From positions 55,723 through 91,355 of the forward strand of contig DPKG01000013.1 of assembly GCA_003542615.1 (NCBI GenBank): DNA of 35,633 nt, read 5' to 3'. The notes under the pieces were generated by a model that was given only the letters and a program-made list of their open reading frames with translations, searched no databases and had not been told where the DNA came from. Below are positions 16,290-23,486 of the stretch, in pieces. Origin of the DNA: Candidatus Shapirobacteria bacterium (GTDB lineage: Bacteria > Patescibacteriota > Microgenomatia > UBA12405). The position numbers and the translations under genes are program-made. Position 1 is the stretch's first letter. Every line of letters begins with the position of its first letter.

Positions 16290-17336
16290 TTATTTTGTAA
16301 ATTTGAAGGTGGAGAGGATTTGATTAAATTTATTTAAAACGGTTTGATCTTTTCCATCCCAGACAAGTTGAAATTCGTAGTTTGTCTTTCCATCTGAGAA
16401 AAATACTAATTCTTGTGGAGGATTATGACCTGTGGGTAAGCTGACGCGGATAGCTTCAAATCCAGCGATGGAAGTTTTGGTCGAATCGTCATAGTCAGAA
16501 CCATCTTTTGATCCGATATAAAAAGTAACATCATAGTTTGGGTTTGAGCCTGATATATTATCTATTATAAAAGTGGCGGAATATCCGGTGTAATTATTGT
16601 TTAAAACTACAGAGTTTGCTGGATATTGGAAAGAAAATTTATATTGGGAATTGGTATAAGTTTGCCAATCGGAAGGGATTACAGAAGTGCTAGTATCACA
16701 GGCCATTTCAGTACAAGAAATGGTCAGGTCAGAACCGCAAGTGCAGGTGTTACAACCATCGGCGGCGGGAAAAGACTGACCGACGTTGAAACTTTGATCG
16801 TTTAACAGACAAACACCGGAAGGGATGGAGGTCGGAGTGTTTTGATCGGTTTGAGGAAGATTTTGTTGATTGATTTGAGCCGGAGCAATTAAATAAACAT
16901 AAACTAAACCAAGAATAACTGCTAAAAATACCAATAAGGAGATAAAAAATAATAGTTTCAAAAAAGGATTTGGTTTGGAGTGAGGAATTTCTTCTATTGG
17001 AGGTTCGATATCATCTTTTGGAGGTAGCGGCGGCGGTAATTCATGAGGTAAGTCGGGGGTAACAGGGGTGACTTCTTGTGGAGGAGGTTGGGGAAATTCA
17101 AATTCCGGCTGAGGTGGTGGGCTTGAAGGGATCGGAGCGGTTGGGGGAACTTGGGTAAGTTCAATGTCTGAAGGAAGACTATCTATATTTGGTTCGGGAG
17201 GGGTTTGGGGTTCAGGAGGGTTTTTGGCGATTTCTTTGGCATATTTGTCTAAAATATCCTGATATTCCTGGCTATCGATTTGAGGATTGTTGTCGGAAGT
17301 ATTTTGTGGGGGATTTATTTGGTTTGGATCATCCAT
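16290..17336 (-). CDS. Surface protein with proline-rich cytoplasmic tail and pacifastin-like cysteine motif
   Basis: This 348-residue protein is of unknown function. Residues 1-120 are Pro/Glu-rich and disordered, presumably cytoplasmic. A membrane segment spans about 126-150. Residues 176-213 hold six cysteines in a CNTCTC...CTEMAC arrangement that closely follows the pacifastin or VWC-like signature (CNxCxC then CTx3C). Residues 224-348 are a domain homologous to the downstream protein, starting WQTYTNS and ending QILSTFKFTK. The cysteine motif predicts three disulphides, so the C-terminal half should be extracellular. It is divergent from the LPAAG protein and directly coupled to its paralogue. 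Protease inhibition, the role of animal pacifastins, is only one possibility; a binding module is equally plausible. Confidence 0.78.
   Translation of the reverse strand: MDDPNQINPPQNTSDNNPQIDSQEYQDILDKYAKEIAKNPPEPQTPPEPNIDSLPSDIELTQVPPTAPIPSSPPPQPEFEFPQPPPQEVTPVTPDLPHELPPPLPPKDDIEPPIEEIPHSKPNPFLKLLFFISLLVFLAVILGLVYVYLIAPAQINQQNLPQTDQNTPTSIPSGVCLLNDQSFNVGQSFPAADGCNTCTCGSDLTISCTEMACDTSTSVIPSDWQTYTNSQYKFSFQYPANSVVLNNNYTGYSATFIIDNISGSNPNYDVTFYIGSKDGSDYDDSTKTSIAGFEAIRVSLPTGHNPPQELVFFSDGKTNYEFQLVWDGKDQTVLNKFNQILSTFKFTK
16297..16322 (-). repeat. 26-bp direct repeat, copy 2
   Basis: This is the partner of 15637-15662 with one A/G difference. It encodes the C-terminus of the upstream paralogue. Confidence 0.75.
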
Positions 17337-17388
17337 GAATTAAATATCTCATCTTTAAAAATTGATGTCAATTTATTGAAAAATATTG

Positions 17389-17394
17389 TAATAT
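17389..17394 (+). promoter_or_regulatory. Possible -10 element of the LPAAG protein gene
   Basis: TAATAT lies 6 nt before the ATG at 17401. The surrounding DNA is very AT-rich, so chance is a concern. The spacing would give a leaderless mRNA. Confidence 0.3.
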
Positions 17395-17400
17395 TTTAAT

Positions 17401-17880
17401 ATGAAGAAATTGTTGTTTTTCACATTGTTTTTGAGCATAATTTTTCCAAAAGGAATTTTGGCTTCGGGTTTTAATTTACAAAAGATTGGGAACCTTGATG
17501 TGACCGGAAAAATCTCTTCGCATTGGTGGTACAGTGGAAATGATTCAACAATGCAAGGAGAGTCAGAGCCGGGATCGGAGGTGACGGTAGATATAGATGG
17601 TATCGTCAATACAGTAACTACTGATAAGTCCGGAACTTGGACGTATAGTTCCGACTTAACTGTTGGCGATCATTTAATTAATTTAAGTAGCGGCGGATCT
17701 GAAATTGCCTTTACTTTGACTTTGGGAAATGAGAATGTTGATTGGGACGCAGTTGAATCGGGTTCGGGAGAAGTTTTGCCGGCAGCAGGTAATCCCCTAC
17801 TTACGGTCATTTTATTAGGTGTTGGCGTGGTGTTGATATTGGGTGGAAGAAAATTGTATTTGATAGACAATAAATACTAA
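17401..17880 (+). CDS. Secreted Ig-like protein with LPAAG sorting signal (likely sortase substrate)
   Basis: This is a 159-residue exported protein. A signal peptide (about 1-21: MKK, then a hydrophobic core ending ILAS) is followed by one Ig-like beta domain (about 45-110) with the PGSEVTVDIDG and DKSGTWTYS features of bacterial Ig repeats. The C-terminus has LPAAG (126-130), a hydrophobic stretch (about 133-148) and a basic Arg-Lys tail, the three-part layout of a cell-wall sorting signal. A sortase is encoded 2.7 kb away. I infer that the sortase cleaves at LPAAG and attaches the protein to the envelope. The gene is divergent from the 348-residue surface protein and precedes the miaB-like gene. 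The adhesive or structural role of the Ig domain is unknown. Confidence 0.82.
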   Translation: MKKLLFFTLFLSIIFPKGILASGFNLQKIGNLDVTGKISSHWWYSGNDSTMQGESEPGSEVTVDIDGIVNTVTTDKSGTWTYSSDLTVGDHLINLSSGGSEIAFTLTLGNENVDWDAVESGSGEVLPAAGNPLLTVILLGVGVVLILGGRKLYLIDNKY

Positions 17881-17889
17881 TACTAAAGG

Positions 17890-17895
17890 TATAAT
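17890..17895 (+). promoter_or_regulatory. -10 element of the miaB-like gene, predicted leaderless start
   Basis: A perfect TATAAT lies 7 nt before the ATG at 17903 and 9 nt after the stop of the preceding gene. Transcription would start at or next to the start codon. Confidence 0.5.
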
Positions 17896-17902
17896 AGATT
17901 CC

Positions 17903-18997
17903 ATGAAAAAAGTTTATATTAAAACTTTTGGTTGCGTCCAAAATACGGCAGATTCCGAGAGGATTAAAACTTATTATTGGGATAAGGGGTATGAGGAGCT
18001 TGAGGACTGGAAAAAAGCGGATTTGGTAGTAATAAACACCTGTATTATCAGGGAATCAGCTGAGAACAGAGCATATGGATTGATAAACAAGGTGAATAAA
18101 TTTAATACAAATCAGAAAATAAAAATTGTGGTGACGGGGTGTTTGACAGGGGTGGCACTAAGAGATAAAAGTGGGAAGAAATTAAATGAATTGAAAAATC
18201 GATTTCCGATGGTAGATGAATTTTTGTCTATAGATAAGGTAAGTTATCAAATTGATCCATTAAGAAATAAACGGGGGGCAGCTTTGATAATAATAAGTTC
18301 GGGGTGTAATAATTTTTGTTCATATTGTATTGTGCCAATGGCGAGAGGTAAGGAAATTTCCAGGCCTTTTGACGAGATAATTTTGGATGCTAAAAAAGTG
18401 TTGGATCAGGGATTCAGAGAAATTGTGTTAATCGGACAAAATGTAAATTCTTATGGTTCTGATTTTTCGGATAAATCTGATATTTTTGTTCATATGGGGA
18501 AGAAGAGATTCCGAAGTTTATTTCCAAAATTGTTGGAAGAGGTGGCAAAATTGAAAGTAGATAAGGTTAGTTTTTTGAGTAGTAATCCTTGGGATTTTTC
18601 GGATGAATTGATTGAAGTAATTGCCAAGTATCCCAATATTGACAGATTACTACATTTGCCATTTCAGGCCGGTGATGATGAAGTATTAAAAAATATGAAT
18701 CGGGGTTATGCCAAGCAGGAATATTTGGATTTGGTGGGTAAAATTAAAAAAAATATCAAAGATGTAAAAATAAGTACTGATGTAATTGTAGGTTTTCCGG
18801 GTGAGGACGAGAAAGCCTTTTTGGAGACGGTAGATGTGTGTAAAAAAATTAAATTTGATATTGCCTATATCAATAAATATTCCCCAAGGAAAGGGACAGT
18901 TTCAGCTAAACTATGGGGAGACGAGATTCCGCAGTCAGAAAAGAAAAGAAGGTGGAAAATATTGGATGATCTGGTGAATAAGAAGATTTTATCTTAA
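17903..18997 (+). CDS. miaB: MiaB-like tRNA methylthiotransferase lacking the TRAM domain
   Basis: MiaB enzymes add a methylthio group to i6A37 of tRNAs using two 4Fe-4S clusters and S-adenosylmethionine. The N-terminal UPF0004 domain shows KTFGCVQN and cysteines 11, 47 and 80. The radical-SAM cluster is CNNFCSYC (Cys135, 139, 142), followed by the conserved arginine-containing segment and an IGQNVNSYG motif. The protein stops at residue 364, while the family is usually about 430-450, because the C-terminal tRNA-binding TRAM domain is absent. The end is clean, with no frameshift remnant visible downstream. Its 3' end overlaps mltG by 9 nt, convergently. RimO or MtaB are alternatives, but the N-terminal motif best fits MiaB. 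The missing TRAM makes the exact substrate uncertain. Confidence 0.85.
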   Translation: MKKVYIKTFGCVQNTADSERIKTYYWDKGYEELEDWKKADLVVINTCIIRESAENRAYGLINKVNKFNTNQKIKIVVTGCLTGVALRDKSGKKLNELKNRFPMVDEFLSIDKVSYQIDPLRNKRGAALIIISSGCNNFCSYCIVPMARGKEISRPFDEIILDAKKVLDQGFREIVLIGQNVNSYGSDFSDKSDIFVHMGKKRFRSLFPKLLEEVAKLKVDKVSFLSSNPWDFSDELIEVIAKYPNIDRLLHLPFQAGDDEVLKNMNRGYAKQEYLDLVGKIKKNIKDVKISTDVIVGFPGEDEKAFLETVDVCKKIKFDIAYINKYSPRKGTVSAKLWGDEIPQSEKKRRWKILDDLVNKKILS

Positions 18998-19954
18998 GTA
19001 TTTTTCTATGTTGGCGTTGTGTTCGTCGAGGGTAACGGCGTAGTGCATTTGGTTGTCGTTGCCGGTAATATAATAAAAATAGTCGGTAGATTGCGGATGA
19101 TAGGCAGCGTAAAGTGAATCATAACCCGGGTTGCAGATAGAACCCGGAGGAAGACCTGTGTTTAGGTAGGTGTTGTAGATGGAATTAATTTGAAGGTCGT
19201 TTTTGGTAATGGGTTGCCAAAACTTATTTGGGTGAGGAAGGAGAGAATCTTTGGCATACTGAACGGTGGCGTCGACTTGGAGAGCCATGTCGATTTCCAA
19301 ACGATTTAAAAGTATACCGGCGATGACAGCTTTGGATTCGGGGGTGCGAGCTTCCCTTTCTAAAATTGAAGCCAAAATTAAAACCTGTTGATCATTTAAG
19401 TTGGTGACAGTAGAGTTTGTTTTGGCTTGGGCAATTTTATTTTGAAAATTGGTTTTGACCAATGCCAAAAAGTCAGCAGTTTGAAAAGTAGAAGGAACCA
19501 AATAGCTGTCGGGGAATATTTGACCTTCGATATCCTTTGCCTGGACTAAAAATTCCTTAGAATTTAAAGCTTGATTTTGCTCTAAATATTGGGTAATTTC
19601 TAAATTACGCCATCCTTCCAGTAATTTTACCCAAAAATCAAGACTTCCGCCTTTGGACAATTTGTCGATAATTTGAGGGGTAGAAAGTGAGGTGGATAGT
19701 CGGAAATTTCCGGCCTGAAGTTTAGTATTTAGTCCGGTAATTTTGGAATAAAGCATAAAAACATAGGGGTCTTTGATATATCCATTTTGATATAGACGCT
19801 GACTAATCATTTTGAGACTATCTCCCTGATTGATGGTAAAATCTCGTTGGGTAGTGTCGCTGTTTTTGGGATTTAGACTATAAAAATAATAGCCAAGTGA
19901 ACCTACCAAAATTAGTATTACTACCAGCAGAGAGATTCCAAAAAACTTTTTCAT
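18989..19954 (-). CDS. mltG: Endolytic murein transglycosylase
   Basis: MltG cleaves nascent peptidoglycan strands at the membrane and is thought to set glycan chain length. The 321 residues comprise an N-terminal membrane anchor (about 5-27), a LysM-like segment, and the YceG domain. The catalytic region LASILEREA (about 194-202) contains the expected Glu, and the family signature YNTYLNTGLPPG is followed by ICNPG. This is near the usual family length. It ends the run sortase-ruvX-zinc-ribbon-mltG on the minus strand, 8 nt after the zinc-ribbon gene. It shows that the cell makes or remodels peptidoglycan. Identity is firm. Confidence 0.94.
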   Translation of the reverse strand: MKKFFGISLLVVILILVGSLGYYFYSLNPKNSDTTQRDFTINQGDSLKMISQRLYQNGYIKDPYVFMLYSKITGLNTKLQAGNFRLSTSLSTPQIIDKLSKGGSLDFWVKLLEGWRNLEITQYLEQNQALNSKEFLVQAKDIEGQIFPDSYLVPSTFQTADFLALVKTNFQNKIAQAKTNSTVTNLNDQQVLILASILEREARTPESKAVIAGILLNRLEIDMALQVDATVQYAKDSLLPHPNKFWQPITKNDLQINSIYNTYLNTGLPPGSICNPGYDSLYAAYHPQSTDYFYYITGNDNQMHYAVTLDEHNANIEKYLR

Positions 19955-19962
19955 TGGGTATT

Positions 19963-20160
19963 TTAAACTTCTTCAAAAAGAGCCCGGCGATAAATTTTAG
20001 TTTTTGGTTCGTAGATAAAAATCCGGCCACATTTACAGGTTACAGTAGTTTTGCCTCTAACATCTTTTTTAACACCACCACTGAGAGGTGTACCACAACC
20101 AACACAGCGGCCTTGTGACAATAACCAGGCTTGGATGGGAGAGATTAAATTTTTGATCAT
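19963..20160 (-). CDS. Small zinc-ribbon protein
   Basis: This is a 65-residue protein. It has CVGC (Cys19, Cys22) and CKCG (Cys42, Cys44), a treble-clef or ribbon-type metal site. There is no signal peptide; an N-terminal amphipathic stretch precedes the ribbon and a basic tail follows. It sits 13 nt after ruvX and 8 nt before mltG on the same strand, so all three are co-transcribed. Function unknown: it could bind nucleic acid or stabilise a partner. The conserved cysteines and tight packing argue that it is a real gene despite its size. Confidence 0.75.
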   Translation of the reverse strand: MIKNLISPIQAWLLSQGRCVGCGTPLSGGVKKDVRGKTTVTCKCGRIFIYEPKTKIYRRALFEEV

Positions 20161-20173
20161 TTATTTATTTAAA

Positions 20174-20548
20174 CTAATAATTAATAACTCTTCGAAGAAT
20201 AACTGCGGCAGCGATGGAGTCTATTTTGTTTTTATAATCTTTTTTCTTTTTTTTATTTTTAAGAAAAATCTCATCAGCTTCGATGGTAGAAACAGCTTCT
20301 TCGACTGTTTCGATAGGTAATTTTAGCATAGACTTTAGCTTGGAAACAAAGTCCTGAGTTTGCTTGGCAAAACTGCCTTGAGAAACACCGACGTAAATTT
20401 TTTCAATATGATTGTGAGAAATTATAGTTAAAAGATTTGAGATAAGTTGATCATCATTGTGAATTACCGGTAAGGTAGTGATAATTTGATTTACGGTCAT
20501 GGCTAAACCAATTTTTTTGGTTCCATAATCGATGGCTAAAATACTCAT
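20174..20548 (-). CDS. ruvX: RuvX/YqgF-family putative Holliday junction resolvase or pre-16S rRNA nuclease
   Basis: YqgF proteins have an RNase H-like fold and process the 5' end of 16S rRNA in several bacteria. The 124 residues show the first acidic strand AIDYGTKKIGLA (Asp7), the central VEEAVSTIEA (Glu) and a C-terminal IDSIAAAVILRR with the last catalytic Asp, the complete family set. A run of Lys (about 98-103) precedes the last motif. It is co-transcribed between sortase and the zinc-ribbon gene. Whether it acts on DNA junctions or pre-rRNA cannot be told from sequence; rRNA processing is the better documented role. Confidence 0.92.
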   Translation of the reverse strand: MSILAIDYGTKKIGLAMTVNQIITTLPVIHNDDQLISNLLTIISHNHIEKIYVGVSQGSFAKQTQDFVSKLKSMLKLPIETVEEAVSTIEADEIFLKNKKKKKDYKNKIDSIAAAVILRRVINY

Positions 20549-20563
20549 GAGATTATGTTATCA

Positions 20564-21307
20564 CTAAATATCAACAATTCTGGTCTTGATGACTAATCTT
20601 CTAAGATAAGTACCGGGAGGACTGCAGGTAATAATAGTCATGTAACGGGCATCGAAATGCTGTTCTAAAACTGAAAGATCTGTAGGTTGAACTTCATACA
20701 TGTCCTGAACAAGATATTTGTAGGTAACTTTATCGTAATTTACCAAAATATCGTCACCTGGTTTTAATTTGTAGAGAGTGGAAAAAATTGTCAGGTATGA
20801 CTTGGGGTTAAAAAATTGAGGCAAGACCGAATGGCCAAAAACAACAGCGTTGCCTAAGGCTCCCGGGAGGGCAGTTTGAGGATATTGGATGAGGCTTTTT
20901 TTAAGATCGGTACTTCCGATAATTACGATGGCGTCGGATATTTTTAATTTGGGAATAGAAATAGTGTAGCTAATCGGAGCAGCTGAGGCTAGAACTCCGG
21001 AGGGTGAATCCGAATCTTGGCTAATTTCAGGCTGATTAACAAACCAATTGTTCAATTGGGTGTAATCAGTGGTGAGATCACCAAGGATAGATGAGCCCTG
21101 GTTATAAAAGCGACTGGAAAGCGGACTGACAATTTGATTAAAACGGAAAGAATATTCGATTTGAAACTTAATAATTGGAAATATTGCTGAAGCAAAGACA
21201 TAAATTCCCAAGAGAAACAGTAATCCGGAAATAATTTTTTTATTTTTCGGAGTTACACGAGAACGTTTAATCTTAGCTTGCTTTTTTTTTAGATAAAGAT
21301 AGGCCAC
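20564..21307 (-). CDS. Sortase family transpeptidase
   Basis: Sortases cleave LPxTG-like signals and attach surface proteins to the cell wall. The 247-residue protein has a basic cytoplasmic N-terminus, a membrane anchor (about 25-44), a Ser/Asp linker and the sortase barrel from about 112. The catalytic triad is visible: His159 in FGHS, Cys228 in TIITC, and Arg236/237 in YLRR. The PPGTYLRR arrangement resembles class D/E enzymes, but class is uncertain. It starts 5 nt after the stop of the large PilM-like ectodomain protein and precedes ruvX. The LPAAG protein at 17401-17880 is the only candidate substrate in the window. Identity is firm; specificity is inferred. Confidence 0.93.
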   Translation of the reverse strand: MAYLYLKKKQAKIKRSRVTPKNKKIISGLLFLLGIYVFASAIFPIIKFQIEYSFRFNQIVSPLSSRFYNQGSSILGDLTTDYTQLNNWFVNQPEISQDSDSPSGVLASAAPISYTISIPKLKISDAIVIIGSTDLKKSLIQYPQTALPGALGNAVVFGHSVLPQFFNPKSYLTIFSTLYKLKPGDDILVNYDKVTYKYLVQDMYEVQPTDLSVLEQHFDARYMTIITCSPPGTYLRRLVIKTRIVDI

Positions 21308-21312
21308 AGAAT

Positions 21313-23424
21313 TTATTCAATTTTAATTTCCAGGTTAATCTTTTTGGAGGAGAAAGGCAACAAGCCAGTAATATTGGGGACAGGCCCCGTGGTTTTGACT
21401 TGGTAACCATAAGCTTGGACATAATTGTCTTTGATGTAGGCAGTGGCAGCGCGAATACTTTTTCCGGCGATGGATTTTTTAATTTTCTGGGTGTCGATTT
21501 TTGGAGGAGATTTGCCGGAAATAGTCATCAAAGCCGATAAATTAGAGGAATCGGTAGTGCTCATTTGGAATTGAATGTCAAAATCGTCTGGATTTATTTG
21601 AGCGTCATTAAAGCTAGGATTGTCAGATAAAAATTTGTTGATAATCTCTGTTTTAATGTTTGGGTCGAGGATTAGTGCGGTAACTGAGGCGTTAACGGCT
21701 CCATCAAGAACTTCAGCTTCTTCACCAACTTCACGACTGTAATCGATTGAATTTTGTTTAATCTGGATAGAATCGTTGATCAATCCGGAGACATTATTTA
21801 TTTCTTTGTCGATTTTTTGTTGGAGATTGTCTTTGATGTCCTGTTTAATTTTTGCTTCAAGATTTGCCCGATCTGATTGGGCGACGGCGCTAATTTGACG
21901 ACTGGAACCTCCACTGAATGGTTGGTTTGATTTGGAAATGATACTAGTAGAAGGAATATCAGTAAAATTTAGCTGGGTGTCTTTGGGAATATTGTATTCG
22001 GCTCCAATTGATTGGGCTGTAATTACAGTTTTGGTTTGACCTAAAGTAATAACTCCTTTTTCGAAATCTGAGGTGCTGGCAGGGACCTGAACAGTGTTGT
22101 CTAGTGTGTATTTATGATCGGAGGAATCAGAGAGAACAGAACCCTTGGGAATTTCAACTACTTTATCTAATTTGTTAAAGACAGTGATTTCGCCTTTGGC
22201 ATTTTCACCAATTAATTTAGTGCCGGTAGTATCGATGGAAGCAGTTGATTCGAGTTCAAATACTTTTTGCTCGACTGGGATGATTTTATTTGAGACATCC
22301 ATGGAGGTGGATTGAGGATCTAAAGTTACAGTCAAACTTTCCTCAAAAGTATAAGGTGTAACAAACATTATTACCTGTCCTTGGGAAATTAATTGAGGAA
22401 CAAATATAAGAAGGGGAATTAAGGCAAGTAGCGCTAAAAGAAGGACTCCAAATTTTGGTAGTTTTGGTTTGGATAATTTAGGAAATTTGAATGATAATTT
22501 ACTTTTTGGTTTGGAAGGAGTTTCAGGAAAGGAGGTTTGGGTGACTTCTTTGTTGTATTGTTCAAAGGTCATGACGGGGACTACAGGAGTTGGTAAAGGC
22601 GGAGTCGGACTGGATTGATCCAAAGATTCGGAGGCAAAACCTAGCTCGTCAGAATTGACCTCTTCTAAATCCTGAACTTCCAAATCAGGTTGAGCTTCCT
22701 CGATTTCCGGATTAACCTGAGAGGTAATAATTTTGGCAAATATCTTGACTGTTTGATCGAAATTTAATTTTTTAATATCGGGAAAATGTAGAAAGGTTTC
22801 GACGTCTTTTCGCCCAACCCAAGGGTAATTTTTGATGTTGTTAACCAAGGCGTCACTGACTTGTCCAAATAAATAAATTAAAGGAGGTAAGGTGTTATCA
22901 ACTTTTAATTCCAATAAAGCTGATTCAATTAAGACAGGACTAAATTCGTTGGAAAATGTTTTTTTGATACGTTCTTTAATTTTGCCTAAATAAACTAAGG
23001 TAAGGATCATTTCATGGCTGTCGAGATGGACTAGTATAAAGCTGACCGGAAGACCTTCACGAAGATTAGCTTCTTCAACGATAGCTTCGTCATGGGCAAT
23101 AAATCCCATTGGTTTGAGCTTAAGTTGCTTGCAGGTATCTTTGATAAGTTTAAGGTGCGATGAAATTATTTTGCCATCGGAACCTATCCAATACGGAGGA
23201 AGGATAAAGGCGGAATCTTCAGGTTCCTGTTCGGGATCGATATCTGTTTTGGTTAAAGCTTCGGTAAGAGATTGATCTATGGCAGTGATAAGATTGTTTT
23301 CGGATAATTGCCAAAAAATAGTTTCGCCAATAGATAAAACCCGTAACTCCGGTTGAATAGTAGCTAATGAAACATTTAAATAATTTTCACCAATGTTTAC
23401 TAACCAAAAATATTTAAGATCCAT
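21313..23424 (-). CDS. Large single-pass membrane protein: PilM-like cytoplasmic part, baseplate J-like ectodomain
   Basis: This 703-residue protein is of unknown function. Residues 1-240 look like an actin-like PilM/FtsA-type domain by strand pattern (start FWLVNIGENYLNVSL); this is tentative. An acidic, Pro-rich linker (about 240-325) leads to a membrane segment (about 325-347). The ectodomain contains GEITVFNKLDKVVEIPKGSV (411-430), a pattern I associate with baseplate J-like proteins of Candidate Phyla bacteria, then a helical, Gln/Lys-rich stretch and beta-rich ends. It is followed after 5 nt by the sortase, implying co-expression. Architecturally it parallels the PilM/LytR_C protein at 5946-7370. 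A role in a surface appendage or wall scaffold is inference. Confidence 0.68.
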   Translation of the reverse strand: MDLKYFWLVNIGENYLNVSLATIQPELRVLSIGETIFWQLSENNLITAIDQSLTEALTKTDIDPEQEPEDSAFILPPYWIGSDGKIISSHLKLIKDTCKQLKLKPMGFIAHDEAIVEEANLREGLPVSFILVHLDSHEMILTLVYLGKIKERIKKTFSNEFSPVLIESALLELKVDNTLPPLIYLFGQVSDALVNNIKNYPWVGRKDVETFLHFPDIKKLNFDQTVKIFAKIITSQVNPEIEEAQPDLEVQDLEEVNSDELGFASESLDQSSPTPPLPTPVVPVMTFEQYNKEVTQTSFPETPSKPKSKLSFKFPKLSKPKLPKFGVLLLALLALIPLLIFVPQLISQGQVIMFVTPYTFEESLTVTLDPQSTSMDVSNKIIPVEQKVFELESTASIDTTGTKLIGENAKGEITVFNKLDKVVEIPKGSVLSDSSDHKYTLDNTVQVPASTSDFEKGVITLGQTKTVITAQSIGAEYNIPKDTQLNFTDIPSTSIISKSNQPFSGGSSRQISAVAQSDRANLEAKIKQDIKDNLQQKIDKEINNVSGLINDSIQIKQNSIDYSREVGEEAEVLDGAVNASVTALILDPNIKTEIINKFLSDNPSFNDAQINPDDFDIQFQMSTTDSSNLSALMTISGKSPPKIDTQKIKKSIAGKSIRAATAYIKDNYVQAYGYQVKTTGPVPNITGLLPFSSKKINLEIKIE

Positions 23425-23486
23425 CTATATAAGAATACAATAAAATTAAGAAAACGTTTAAAAGAATTTTTTTATTGAAATTATTT

